From positions 1 to 63,660 of the forward strand of contig NZ_FUXU01000019.1 of NCBI RefSeq assembly GCF_900167155.1: 63,660 nucleotides of DNA. Direction: 5' to 3'. Within the stretch, counting starts at the first letter, position 1. The number at the start of each line of letters is the position of its first letter. The notes under the pieces were generated by a model. That model saw only the letters and a program-made list of their open reading frames with translations. It was not told where the DNA came from and made no database searches. The translations under genes and the position numbers were made by a program. Positions 1-9,007 of the stretch are shown piece by piece. This stretch comes from Enterovibrio nigricans DSM 22720. Lineage in GTDB: Bacteria; Pseudomonadota; Gammaproteobacteria; Enterobacterales; Vibrionaceae.

Positions 1-324
1 AGGTGGATGGCAATTTCATGGTTGGCAGAAAATCGCCAACATGGACTGTCACTTTAATCTGGTTCAGATAGCCCAAACCCCAATTAAAAGGCATGTGAAA
101 ATCATAAGCAAAGCTACGCCTTACGATCCCTTCTATGAACCTTACCTTAAAGAGCGTAAGCCAAAGAAACTGGGACGAAACTCGTGGTTTGATCCTGTCT
201 TAGCTGCATTGTGATTGCTGGGTAACGTAACACGCCTTAGCGGAGGCTTGAGCCGTATGCAGTGAAAGTTGCACGTACGGTTCTTAGGAGGGCGGCACTT
301 GGTAACAAGTGTCGCCTATCCGAC
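1..324 (+). mobile_element. Group II intron, 3' end (partial)
   Basis: This is the downstream end of a bacterial group II intron. Positions 250-283 fold as a domain V hairpin: a GAGCCGTATGC arm, a GTGAAAGT-type apical region and a GCACGTACGGTTC arm. Positions 287-321 fold as domain VI, with an 11-bp stem capped by GTAA (one G-U pair) and a basal GGA/TCC helix separated by a TA bulge that would hold the branch-point adenosine. The predicted 3' splice boundary is after CGAC at 324. The reading frame just upstream ends in the tail of an intron-encoded protein. The 5' part lies outside the window, so class and completeness cannot be judged. Confidence 0.85.
2..214 (+). CDS. Group II intron-encoded reverse transcriptase/maturase, C-terminal end
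   Basis: About 70 residues are open from the window edge to the TGA at 212-214. The tail reads RHVKIISKATPYDPFYEPYL and then a basic segment. This matches the C-terminal RH-(V/I)-K-I...A-x-P-Y/F-D-P...Y signature of the DNA-binding/HNH endonuclease region of group II intron proteins. The reverse transcriptase domain would lie upstream of the window. The stop falls 36 bp before domain V, the usual arrangement when the protein is encoded in domain IV. The protein would promote splicing and retrohoming if the upstream part is intact. Confidence 0.75.
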   Translation, partial: GGWQFHGWQKIANMDCHFNLVQIAQTPIKRHVKIISKATPYDPFYEPYLKERKPKKLGRNSWFDPVLAAL

Positions 325-538
325 AATTATGTGCTAGTCGATCACTTCTGGCACATTTATACGTAAGTGCCACTAAGTGGTTCCGTATAACGTCGCATTG
401 ATTAGTAAAGTGACCCGCACTCCCCCGCTCTGTACCCAAAATCATCCACCGCAATCCAGCATCCAATGCCTATCGAGATAGTATTTTCCTAGAAAATGCG
501 CATAATCTTGCTACAAAACACTTGAAGAAAAATTATCT

Positions 539-913
539 ATGACTAATTTTCAATATTACTTTCATCAACTTCCTTGTTTTAACTGTAAAAAAACCACAGT
601 AAGCACAGATCTTGGTTGGTTAACCGCGGCGATGAAAGATGATGTCGTCGCGCAAATCGCGGCGATTATCGCGCAGGGCAACGTTGAAGCCGATCTTTCC
701 GTGAACGTTACTTGTTCGAAAGACGAAGCGCGTGATTACTTATTGCTGAACTTCTACGGTTACTCAGAAGAAGACTTAGCAGGTCAAGTGAAAGCGGAAG
801 ATGAGCAAGAAGTGACAGATGAAATCGCAGAGCTTCTGGCTGATGGTAGCAATACCGCTGTCTTTGAACATGAAGTTACGCTACAAAGCTGTACTGACTG
901 CAACATTGATTAA
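539..913 (+). CDS. Hypothetical protein with paired cysteines
   Basis: A 124-residue acidic soluble protein that I do not recognise. Five cysteines are visible: CxxC at residues 13-16, a single Cys at 59 and CxxC at 118-121 near the C terminus. That pattern suggests a metal-binding or redox role, but nothing else supports a function. There is no signal peptide or membrane segment. It sits alone between the group II intron and the convergent fliJ operon, and a rho-independent terminator follows it. The coding sense is supported by its length and by the terminator placed right after its stop. Confidence 0.7.
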   Translation: MTNFQYYFHQLPCFNCKKTTVSTDLGWLTAAMKDDVVAQIAAIIAQGNVEADLSVNVTCSKDEARDYLLLNFYGYSEEDLAGQVKAEDEQEVTDEIAELLADGSNTAVFEHEVTLQSCTDCNID

Positions 914-962
914 GCGTTAAACCATGCAGAATTACCCAACGTAGATATGTTTGGTGCTATTT

Positions 963-998
963 AAGGCGTTAGCAAATTTGAGTTGATAACGCCTTTTT
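963..998 (+). terminator. Rho-independent terminator
   Basis: AAGGCGTTA (963-971) pairs with TAACGCCTT (987-995) across a 15-nt loop, and the T run continues to 998. It ends the 539-913 transcript and lies between it and the convergent fliJ operon. Confidence 0.75.
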
Positions 999-1035
999 CG
1001 TTTCTGTGGTTTTCATTAAAAGGCCCCAACCTCAC

Positions 1036-1473
1036 CTACCGCCGCCGCTTCACCCTCGCATTGATTAACTCTTCGAGTAATCGTTGCTCTCGCTTCGCGT
1101 TTTCATAGTTTTGGCGTTGCGTCCAACGTTCCATGGCTTTTTCCAATCCAAGAACGCGTGAGTGACGGTGCTCCAGCTCTTTCTTTACAGCGTTACATTG
1201 TGCCTGAAGTACCGCTTGTTCTTGCTCACAATGGGTCAGCATTTTTTGTAGCATCAAATCGACATGAGTAAGGTTCATCAGGGCGGTACTGGTAAGCGCA
1301 GGTGTACCGTTCGCTGCGTTAGACCTTTGATCTTTCAACTCGCCAAGTTGCCCTAACTTTGTCTGAATATGCGCGTGTTTTTGGCGCATTGCATCCAGCT
1401 TTGCACCGACGGTATCTCTTCTCTTTTCCTCTACGCGTTGAAGCTTTCCGCATGCTTTGATTTTTGCATCCAT
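1036..1473 (-). CDS. fliJ: Lateral flagellar export chaperone FliJ
   Basis: A 145-residue, highly charged, almost wholly helical protein rich in Q, K, R and E, as expected of the coiled-coil FliJ family. FliJ is the stalk-like general chaperone that sits on the FliI ATPase ring at the export gate. Sequence identity to the family is weak, as is usual for FliJ, so the call rests mainly on length, composition and position as the last gene after fliI in a fliEFGHIJ operon. It starts 9 bp after the fliI stop. Confidence 0.8.
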   Translation of the reverse strand: MDAKIKACGKLQRVEEKRRDTVGAKLDAMRQKHAHIQTKLGQLGELKDQRSNAANGTPALTSTALMNLTHVDLMLQKMLTHCEQEQAVLQAQCNAVKKELEHRHSRVLGLEKAMERWTQRQNYENAKREQRLLEELINARVKRRR

Positions 1474-1482
1474 GCGAAGCCC

Positions 1483-2832
1483 TTAAAAAGAAGAGTGGAA
1501 AAGCTGCGCCAACGACGTCAAGCTGCTCACGTAGTCAGATTGCTCATCCACGGCTTGCACCAAGTAGTTTTTGAGCTGCGGGTACAAGGTCACCGCTCTG
1601 TCCAGTTCAGGGTCTTGTCCTGGCTGATACCCACCCAGCGGCAGAAGCTCTTTGACTTGCAGGTAGTTAGACACCAACGCACGAAACTGGTTGGCGATAG
1701 TCGAATGCGAACCTTGTGTACATGCTGCCATACATCGGCTGATTGAGGCGTTGATATCAATGGCTGGATAATGGCCTTGTTCTGCAAGGTGGCGAGACAA
1801 TACAACGTGCCCGTCAAGTATTGCGCGCGCAGAATCCACCACGGGATCTTGTTGATCGTCACCTTCGGCGAGGACGGTATAAATCGCCGTCAAACTTCCC
1901 TCGGGGTTTTCACCATTGCCAGCCCTTTCCAAAAGCTGTGGTAACAGGCTGAAAACAGACGGCGGGTAACCACGAGATGCGGGCGGTTCGCCCAACGATA
2001 AGGCAATTTCACGTTGCGCCATGGCGTAACGTGTTAATGAATCCATCAGCATTAAAACGTCTTTACCCTGATCACGAAAATACTCCGCAGCACGGTGGCA
2101 CAACAGTGTTGCGCGTAATCGCATTAACGGAGATTCATCGGCAGGGGCGGCGATCACGATGGCTTTTTTCCGCGCCTCTGGCGTAAGGTTTCGCTCAATA
2201 AATTCGCGAACTTCGCGGCCTCGCTCGCCGATAAGGCCAACCACAATCACATCTGCTTGGGTATTCTTGGTGATCATCCCCATCAGGACGCTTTTTCCGA
2301 CCCCACTTCCCGCCATCAAACCAATACGTTGGCCTTTGCCAATGGTCAGTAAGCCGTTAATCGCTCTCACGCCAACATCTAACGGGGTATCAACAGGGCG
2401 TCGTTTCAGTGGGTTGATTGGCTTAGGCTCCAACGAAATCCGATCGCCACCTTTAATCGTGGGGCCATCATCAATCGCATCTCCCTGACCATTTAACACG
2501 CGTCCCAACCATTGAGCGCTGATTTGAACGGTACTGTCGCCGTCAAGCGGAACAACTTTTGCGCCCGCGAACAAGCCTCCTAGTCGGCGAATGGGCATCA
2601 AAAACGCGACATTGTGCTCAAAGCCCACCACTTGCGCTTTTATCATGTCGCCTTCTGCCGTTTCGACTAAGCAGCGTTGTTCCAATTTGAAACGACACCC
2701 CACCGCTTGAAGCATCAAGCCATTGACTTTAATTAAGCGCCCGGTCACACGAGCAAGAGGCACGGAATCAAGCGAAGCAATCGCTTCGCTCATTCTTTCA
2801 GACAACCGCTCATGAGCAAGCATGTTACTCAC
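1483..2832 (-). CDS. fliI: Lateral flagellar export ATPase FliI
   Basis: A 449-residue F1-beta-like ATPase that energises substrate delivery to the flagellar type III export gate. The Walker A motif AGSGVGKS is at about residues 174-181, and the Walker B region VLMLMDSLTRYA is at about 260-271, followed by the GEPPASRGYPPSVFS segment typical of FliI/YscN. Length matches the family. The start overlaps the end of fliH by 8 bp, so the two are translationally coupled. It belongs to the minus-strand fliE-J operon. Confidence 0.97.
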   Translation of the reverse strand: MSNMLAHERLSERMSEAIASLDSVPLARVTGRLIKVNGLMLQAVGCRFKLEQRCLVETAEGDMIKAQVVGFEHNVAFLMPIRRLGGLFAGAKVVPLDGDSTVQISAQWLGRVLNGQGDAIDDGPTIKGGDRISLEPKPINPLKRRPVDTPLDVGVRAINGLLTIGKGQRIGLMAGSGVGKSVLMGMITKNTQADVIVVGLIGERGREVREFIERNLTPEARKKAIVIAAPADESPLMRLRATLLCHRAAEYFRDQGKDVLMLMDSLTRYAMAQREIALSLGEPPASRGYPPSVFSLLPQLLERAGNGENPEGSLTAIYTVLAEGDDQQDPVVDSARAILDGHVVLSRHLAEQGHYPAIDINASISRCMAACTQGSHSTIANQFRALVSNYLQVKELLPLGGYQPGQDPELDRAVTLYPQLKNYLVQAVDEQSDYVSSLTSLAQLFHSSF

Positions 2833-3586
2833 TCATCACCTCAGCATTTTCCGTTTCAGGCGGTGGGTTAACCACTTCTTCCAGCAAGTGTTGTTTAACG
2901 TTGTCCATGCAGGCTTGCAGTCGAGAATCACAGCTCACGTCCGCTTCGGCATCTTCGGTCACAAGGTGAACGCCACCCACGGGTAGTTCCGAATTAGGCA
3001 CGAGTTTCCAATTGGCGGGCAACTCACGGTTAATATTGGTGATGCGCTCAAGATCTTGAGGGTTCAGTTGCACCGTCACTTTCTCAGACTTACCGGGCAG
3101 CGACTCCAATGTTTCATCCACCAGCGTAAGAATTTGTTGAGGCATTAACGTCAATTCGGCGCGGATAACCTGCTGAGCGACCTTTTGCACCAATTCACAA
3201 ATCATATGACGCTGTTGTTGCTCTCGCTCGTTTTGCCATTCGGTAAGGCGTTGAAACAGTGCGTTCACGGGCATAACCGCCTCGAAGAAACGCTGTTTCC
3301 CTACGTTCTCACCTGCAACGAGCCCCTTCTGAAAGCCTTCATTTTGGCCCTCTTTGAATCCTTGTTGCGTACCTTGCTCAACACCTTGACGGAAACCTTC
3401 CTGATGGCCTTGCTCAAGCCCTTGCTGGAATCCTGCTTCTAGCTGTTGCTGAATATCAACCTGAGCATCCTGCCACCCATGGTCATTACCCATGTCTGAG
3501 GAAACCGAAACGAGCGGTTTTGCCAACGGCGGAAAGCGATGAACACGATAACCGCTTGGCGGTACCTTCATGAATTTTCCCGTCAT
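2825..3586 (-). CDS. fliH: Lateral flagellar assembly protein FliH
   Basis: A 253-residue regulator of the FliI ATPase that tethers it to the C ring. Residues of about 50-95 form a run of GxxxG and QG-x-E/Q-G-F units (EGFRQG, QQGFKEG, NEGFQKG), the glycine-repeat helix typical of FliH. A C-terminal FliH/YscL domain follows. It overlaps fliI and lies 3 bp downstream of fliG. Confidence 0.93.
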   Translation of the reverse strand: MTGKFMKVPPSGYRVHRFPPLAKPLVSVSSDMGNDHGWQDAQVDIQQQLEAGFQQGLEQGHQEGFRQGVEQGTQQGFKEGQNEGFQKGLVAGENVGKQRFFEAVMPVNALFQRLTEWQNEREQQQRHMICELVQKVAQQVIRAELTLMPQQILTLVDETLESLPGKSEKVTVQLNPQDLERITNINRELPANWKLVPNSELPVGGVHLVTEDAEADVSCDSRLQACMDNVKQHLLEEVVNPPPETENAEVMSE

Positions 3587-3589
3587 GGC

Positions 3590-4609
3590 TTACTCCACCG
3601 TCACTTCTTGATAAAGCATCAGTTCGATCTCGCCGGCTTCGCTCAATCCACGCACAACGTCCATAATTTCCTGTCGTGCGGTCTCTACGCGGCTTAAAGG
3701 CACTGGGCCTCTCGCCAACATGTCCTCTTCAAGGGCTTTCGCCATTCGCTGAGGCATCGAGCGTTTAATGGCTTGTTGTAAGGTAATTTCTGCCCCTTTA
3801 AGTGCAATACCCCACAGCTCGATAGGAATTTGCTGCACCATTTTATCCAGCGTTTCTTCGCTTTGACGTCCAAGCACCATAAAGTCAAACATGTTCTGCT
3901 CGATTTCATTCGCTACCGACTCGTCATGCAGCTTCAGCATTTCCATCAGTGTCGCGCGGTCACCTTCAAATCGGTTAATGATGTCGGCAACTTGTTTGAT
4001 ACCGGATAGCGGCGCCGCTTGCGTCATTGAAACCTGTGCAATACAACGCTCAATGAGGTCATTCAGATCGTGCACAACTTGGTGGTCGATATCTTGTAAG
4101 CGTGCAATGCGGTAAAGCAATTCATCGTGGTAGTCGGCAGGTAAGTGCTTCAATACGGCGGACGAACTGTCGGCGGGCAGATACGCGAGGAAAATAGCCT
4201 GCATCTGCGGGTGTTCATTGGAAATTAGGCGCGCTAACACGTCAGATTCCACCCATTGTAGGCGCTGCATGTTATTGCGAATTTCATCGCCGTACAGGTT
4301 GTTCAGCAGCCCTTTTGCTAAATCATTGCCAAGGGCTTTTCTCAATGTGTTAGAAAGGTATTCTTTAGACGCACCACGAATACCGCTGTGCAATCGGAAA
4401 TCTTCAAAGAACTGCTGAATGATGACCTTTGCGCTGTCGCTTTGTATGCCGCTCAAGTGGGCCATCGCACGGGTAACACGTTGTGTTTCTTCACGGCTAA
4501 AATGTTGAAGCACTTTAGCCGCTGCATCTTCACCCATGCCAAGCAGCACTAACGCCGTGCGCTCAACGTGATTAAGCGGTTGTTTCTGCTTTGACTGTGC
4601 TGTGTTCAT
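3590..4609 (-). CDS. fliG: Lateral flagellar motor switch protein FliG
   Basis: A 339-residue C-ring protein that converts ion flow through the stator into rotation. The EHPQ motif of the middle domain is present (SNEHPQMQAIFLAYLP), and the C-terminal torque helix carries the alternating charged residues around ALEEDMLARGPVPLSRVE. Its first 38 bp overlap the end of fliF, so FliF and FliG are probably made in fixed ratio. Confidence 0.96.
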   Translation of the reverse strand: MNTAQSKQKQPLNHVERTALVLLGMGEDAAAKVLQHFSREETQRVTRAMAHLSGIQSDSAKVIIQQFFEDFRLHSGIRGASKEYLSNTLRKALGNDLAKGLLNNLYGDEIRNNMQRLQWVESDVLARLISNEHPQMQAIFLAYLPADSSSAVLKHLPADYHDELLYRIARLQDIDHQVVHDLNDLIERCIAQVSMTQAAPLSGIKQVADIINRFEGDRATLMEMLKLHDESVANEIEQNMFDFMVLGRQSEETLDKMVQQIPIELWGIALKGAEITLQQAIKRSMPQRMAKALEEDMLARGPVPLSRVETARQEIMDVVRGLSEAGEIELMLYQEVTVE

Positions 4610-6320
4610 TCACATTTACCCATTGTTTCAGTATTTCAGCGACACGTGCTGGTTCTTCATTGGCGATTAGCTGGAGGTGTTTAAGCTGGATCTCAAGCGG
4701 CGAGCCCGGAGGCGGCAGCATTTCATTCCCAACATCCAAGCCAGAGCTAACAGCAATACCTTTCTCTGAAAGACGACGATTGATGGAATCTTCGCGTTCT
4801 CTCTCTTCTCTGGTTTGCAGATTTTCGTAGGTGATATCTTCTGGTGCATCGGCAAATTCAAGTTCTTTGGTGCGACGATCAGAGCCCGTCAGGTGCATAA
4901 TGAGCGGTCTCAGCACAAAGAAGATCATGGCCATACCCAGCATGCCACCAATCACGTAGCTCAAAGGCTGTTGAATGGCCGCGTCTTGCCACCAAGGCAG
5001 AGCCGCAGGCGCGTCAATTTCAATCGGCGTAAAGTTAAAACTCATCAAACTGATGCTGTCACCACGCACAGCGGAAATACCTACTGCATCAGAAAGCATG
5101 GTCGAAATTTGCGTGCGTTCTTCGTCGGTCCACGCAGCACCATTTGGCGCAGCTGCAGAGTTCAACAAGACAGATACACTCAATTTGTCTATCTGTCCTT
5201 GCTGATATTGGGTACGGCGGATACTGCTGCCAACCGCGTATTGACGATTGATTTCCGAACGCGCATTGGTGTTTGTGCTGTCATCGTCAGGAGCGTCACC
5301 AGTAACAGGAGGCTGATTGCTTAATGAACCCGGCATCCCCAATGCAATTTGGTCAATGGAGTTGTTCTGAATGGTATGTTCGTTGCGTACCACGGGGGTG
5401 GTATCCAGAATTTCCTGTGTTTCTTCGACTTGGCTGAAATTCATCGCTGCAGCGACTTGAACACGGAAGTTTGCAGGACCAACAATGGGCGTCAACATAT
5501 CTGACGCACGTTGGATCACTTGCTTTTCAACGCTCTTTTGATACTCCAGATACTTCGCATTTACCTTGCCTGTCTCCGCCGAGTTAACATCGGCACTGAG
5601 TAGACGACCAAATTGGTCAATTACCGACACCGCGTCTACCTTCATACCTGTGACGCTGCCAACAACCAGATTGATGATAGCTTCAACTTGCTCAGGCTTC
5701 AGATCTTCGCCGGGTTTGATTTCCAACATAACGGACGCCGAAGGGCTTTCGGAATTTTGACGCACAAACAGCGTTTGACGAGGAATGGCCAAATGAACAC
5801 GTGCGTTAGAGACCGCGTTCAATGAAATGATCGTGCGGACCAGCTCCCCTTCTAAACCATGTCGATAACGCGCGGTTTCCATAAATTGGCTGGTACCCAG
5901 CGAGCTGTCCTCTTTTAGCGAATCCAGACCTGTCGGCAATTTAGCTTTTACGCCTTTAGACGCAAGCAGCATACGGATGCGAGCGACTTCGCCTTCAGGT
6001 ACCAGCACTTGTCCATTTTGTTCTTGCAAACGGTAGCTGATCCCTTCCGTTTCAAGCACAGAAACAATCTCTCCGATATCAAATCGCTCTTGCTGACTGT
6101 AGAGCGGACGAAAGGTTTGAGACGAACTCCAAAGCGCCACAACGATAATGGCAGCGACAATCGCGGCCATGACGGCAGAAAGCACCAAATTACGTTGGCT
6201 ACTGGACCAAAGGAGTTTGGCTTTCGCCACCCACTCGTTATCTGTTTTGGGGGAAGAGAACGAAGAAGAGGGTGAAACAGATGTTGAGGGGGTTGCTAAG
6301 TGTGTGGAAATTTCAGACAT
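4572..6320 (-). CDS. fliF: Lateral flagellar MS-ring protein FliF
   Basis: A 582-residue inner-membrane ring protein that seeds basal body assembly. A first transmembrane segment is at about residues 45-65 and a second at about 450-470, enclosing the periplasmic ring-building domains. The C-terminal cytoplasmic tail (LQLIANEEPARVAEILKQWV) is the FliG-binding segment. It lies between fliE and fliG with a 3-bp gap to fliE. Confidence 0.97.
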   Translation of the reverse strand: MSEISTHLATPSTSVSPSSSFSSPKTDNEWVAKAKLLWSSSQRNLVLSAVMAAIVAAIIVVALWSSSQTFRPLYSQQERFDIGEIVSVLETEGISYRLQEQNGQVLVPEGEVARIRMLLASKGVKAKLPTGLDSLKEDSSLGTSQFMETARYRHGLEGELVRTIISLNAVSNARVHLAIPRQTLFVRQNSESPSASVMLEIKPGEDLKPEQVEAIINLVVGSVTGMKVDAVSVIDQFGRLLSADVNSAETGKVNAKYLEYQKSVEKQVIQRASDMLTPIVGPANFRVQVAAAMNFSQVEETQEILDTTPVVRNEHTIQNNSIDQIALGMPGSLSNQPPVTGDAPDDDSTNTNARSEINRQYAVGSSIRRTQYQQGQIDKLSVSVLLNSAAAPNGAAWTDEERTQISTMLSDAVGISAVRGDSISLMSFNFTPIEIDAPAALPWWQDAAIQQPLSYVIGGMLGMAMIFFVLRPLIMHLTGSDRRTKELEFADAPEDITYENLQTREEREREDSINRRLSEKGIAVSSGLDVGNEMLPPPGSPLEIQLKHLQLIANEEPARVAEILKQWVNVNEHSTVKAETTA

Positions 6321-6323
6321 GTG

Positions 6324-6686
6324 TTACACCGGCATCTTCATGATTTCGTCAATCGAACTGACGACTTTGTTGCGCACTTGCATCAATGCGTTGAAAGACA
6401 AACTCGCTTTCTGGCTTGCCACCATTGCACCGACAAGATCGTCACTTTTACCCAGCTCAACCGCGGTCATTTTCGCGCTGGCATCTGACTGGTGCGCATT
6501 GACTGAATCCAGCACATTAGTGACAGCCTGAGAAAAAGAAAGCGGCGCATTCGTGTTCATCTCCACCCTATCTAACGGGTTCGCAGACACGACGAAATCG
6601 GGTTGTATGTGCTGCCTCATCATGTCCATCTTCGACAACATGAGTTGTTCGGCATTCATCGCACTGGTTACTGAGTTATTTGCCAT
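6324..6686 (-). CDS. fliE: Lateral flagellar hook-basal body protein FliE
   Basis: A 120-residue adaptor between the MS ring and the proximal rod. The C-terminal half (ASQKASLSFNALMQVRNKVVSSIDEIMKMPV) is the conserved FliE signature. It stands first in the structural part of the operon, 12 bp after lafK, so lafK and the basal-body genes are probably one transcript. Confidence 0.94.
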   Translation of the reverse strand: MANNSVTSAMNAEQLMLSKMDMMRQHIQPDFVVSANPLDRVEMNTNAPLSFSQAVTNVLDSVNAHQSDASAKMTAVELGKSDDLVGAMVASQKASLSFNALMQVRNKVVSSIDEIMKMPV

Positions 6687-6698
6687 GTTTCACCTTTT

Positions 6699-8030
6699 TT
6701 AGGCAGCCAAGCCAAGGGCTGACTGAAGATCTATTCCTTGTTCACGCATCGCCGCTAACTTGTAGCGAAGTGCCCTTGTCGTCACGCCGAGCGCGTCTGC
6801 TGTTTTGGTGCGGTTTCCGCCAAACTGGCGAAGTTTTTCCAAAACAAACTGAAATTCTGCGTGTTTTTTCGCTTCTACATGCCCCAAATGTTCCGTGCGG
6901 TTTACCACCTGCATACCGCCACTCGCGCCTTCCGGTAACATCAGATCTTGCGCGGTAATATAGTCACCGTGACGCATCACCAAAGCACGCTGAATCACGT
7001 TTTCTAATTCACGGATATTGCCGGGCCATTCATATTGACTAAGGGCTGACAGCGCATCAGGCGCGAGATGGCACTTGCTGCCGTCTTGATACTTTTCAAT
7101 GAAAAATCGGCTGATAGGCAGAATGTCTTCTTGACGTTCTCTAAGTGGCGGCCAGTGCAACGGAAGGACATCAAGTCGATAGTAAAGGTCTTCGCGAAAC
7201 GTGCCCTTTTGCACTTCTAAGCGCAGATCTTTGTTGGTTGCGGCAATCACGCGAATGTCGAGTTGGATGGCTTTATGGCTTCCCACTCTCTCAACCTCAC
7301 GCTCTTGCAAGACACGAAGCAGTTTCGCTTGAACCGCGGGGGACATTTCGCCGATTTCATCCAACAAAATGGTGCCGCCATTGGCTTCTTCGAACTTGCC
7401 GGTCTGTGATTGAAGTGCGCCGGTAAACGCGCCTTTCACGTGACCAAATAACACGGCTTCGAGCATAGATTCGGGAATGGCGGCACAGTTAACCGCGATA
7501 AACGGTCCCTGATTGCGAGAAGAATTTTCGTGAACATAGCGCGCCAGCACTTCTTTTCCCGTGCCGGACTCGCCAGTGATCAACACGCTGGCACGGGTAC
7601 ATGCCGCGCGATGGGCCAATTGCAGCACCTGCTTACTGCGCCATGATTCAGCAACAATATTGGCCATAGGCCGACCTAAGGCTTCGACACGCTGCAAAAG
7701 GTTCAGTAACTGCGTCGCTTCAAACGGTTTAAGTAAATAGTCGGTTGCACCGGCTTTCATGGTTTCGGCAGCAAGCAACCCTTCATCATGTTCAACGATG
7801 GCAATTGCCACCCCTTTTGATTGTTGTCGTTGATGACACGCAACCCAGTCACGAACACTCATGTCCGGCAAGCTGGAACTGACCAGCGAAATCGTGGCAG
7901 GCTCTCCCAACAAAGCGCTTCGACCAGTCCGTGCATGCTTAACCTGGTAGCCCGCCTCTTTCAGCACATCAATGACTGATAACGCTATGTTTTCGTTGGG
8001 CTCTACCAGCAGAATGTCCGTTTTCTTCAT
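6699..8030 (-). CDS. lafK: Sigma-54-dependent lateral flagellar master regulator LafK
   Basis: A 443-residue activator with three parts: a receiver-like N domain, an AAA+ domain and a Fis-type HTH. Walker A GESGTGKE is at residues 153-160, the sigma-54-contacting GAFTGA loop at 200-205 and Walker [11 protein letters not shown] at 218-227. The HTH is at about 405-430 ([21 protein letters not shown]). The receiver lacks the phosphoacceptor Asp: the usual D-x-x-LPD reads SSSLPD, so activity is probably not controlled by phosphorylation. In V. parahaemolyticus LafK switches on the lateral hook and basal-body genes. Its ATG overlaps the motY stop. Confidence 0.95.
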   Translation of the reverse strand: MKKTDILLVEPNENIALSVIDVLKEAGYQVKHARTGRSALLGEPATISLVSSSLPDMSVRDWVACHQRQQSKGVAIAIVEHDEGLLAAETMKAGATDYLLKPFEATQLLNLLQRVEALGRPMANIVAESWRSKQVLQLAHRAACTRASVLITGESGTGKEVLARYVHENSSRNQGPFIAVNCAAIPESMLEAVLFGHVKGAFTGALQSQTGKFEEANGGTILLDEIGEMSPAVQAKLLRVLQEREVERVGSHKAIQLDIRVIAATNKDLRLEVQKGTFREDLYYRLDVLPLHWPPLRERQEDILPISRFFIEKYQDGSKCHLAPDALSALSQYEWPGNIRELENVIQRALVMRHGDYITAQDLMLPEGASGGMQVVNRTEHLGHVEAKKHAEFQFVLEKLRQFGGNRTKTADALGVTTRALRYKLAAMREQGIDLQSALGLAA

Positions 8031-9007
8031 TATTGAACCTTTGCCGTTTCGTTGATTGTTTTCGTTATATTGGATTTATCTACTGTGTTTTTTACACGTT
8101 CGGTTTGCTTTACCAGTCGAAGGGTGACACGACGATTCTCATTTCTCCCCTCCGGTGTCGCATTCGTAGCGATGGGGTATCGCTCTCCGTGTGCTCTGAC
8201 TTCGAGTTTTGCTGCGTCTATACCTAAGTCTTTGAGCGTATTCGCGACTAACTCGGCGCGTGCACGTGATGTTTTTAAATTCGCCACGCGGGAACCCGTC
8301 GCATCCGTATGCCCGTCAATCAGCACATTGGATATTGACGAGTCCAACACGACATAGCTGTGAAAATCGGAAAGTTTACGCTTTTGGGCAGGTGTCAGCG
8401 TGTGCTGCCCATGCGCAAATCTCAGCGCCAGTGTTCTTGCATCTTCATACCCCATCCCCGGAAGTTCAGCGGTACACGCAGTGAATGAAGAAATGGGCGC
8501 CGCAATGCGAATGCTGGGGATTGAAACGCTGAAATCTGTTTTTTTTGAATCTTGAAACCGGACCTGAATCCAGCTGCCTGACGCCACCCCTTCAACCAGA
8601 GCGTCTATGCCCTCAACAAAAGAATAATGTTGAAGATCATTCCCTCTGGCGGTCGAAATCAAGGACGATGATGGCGTACTTTTCCAAGGCGGGCTAATGA
8701 GGTAAACCGACACGCCATTTATTTCACTATCGCCACTTTGCAAAATATCGCTATTTGCTGACACATCAAACGATAATATTCCCCCCGGAAGTGACCGGAA
8801 GTAATACTTCCCATAGGGTGTTTCCACATGCGTTAACGTACATTCAAACAGTCCACCTTGATATATCCAAGATGAATCATCCATTGGAACGACGATCTCA
8901 CTTTTTAATTCAGCCTGTACATTTTGCACGACTAACAAGGAAAAAAACAAAGACAGAAATATATTAATATTTAATCGATAAATTCCAGCAGCCATCTTTT
9001 CCAACAT
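8030..9007 (-). CDS. motY: MotY-like OmpA-family flagellar protein
   Basis: A 325-residue exported protein. A hydrophobic signal peptide occupies about residues 14-33 (IFLSLFFSLLVVQNVQA). A MotY-type N domain follows, then an OmpA-like peptidoglycan-binding domain (ISNVLIDGHTDATGSRVANL, ENRRVTLRL). MotY proteins form the periplasmic ring that anchors stators. Lateral clusters of Vibrio carry their own copy upstream of lafK, as here. The annotated start is the first ATG; an internal ATG at residue 5 is also possible. Confidence 0.88.
   Translation of the reverse strand: MLEKMAAGIYRLNINIFLSLFFSLLVVQNVQAELKSEIVVPMDDSSWIYQGGLFECTLTHVETPYGKYYFRSLPGGILSFDVSANSDILQSGDSEINGVSVYLISPPWKSTPSSSLISTARGNDLQHYSFVEGIDALVEGVASGSWIQVRFQDSKKTDFSVSIPSIRIAAPISSFTACTAELPGMGYEDARTLALRFAHGQHTLTPAQKRKLSDFHSYVVLDSSISNVLIDGHTDATGSRVANLKTSRARAELVANTLKDLGIDAAKLEVRAHGERYPIATNATPEGRNENRRVTLRLVKQTERVKNTVDKSNITKTINETAKVQ

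Noticed and set aside
325-538. Sigma-54 promoter at TGGCAC near 349
   Set aside because: The -12 GC is missing at the required spacing, and there is no flagellar gene downstream on this strand.
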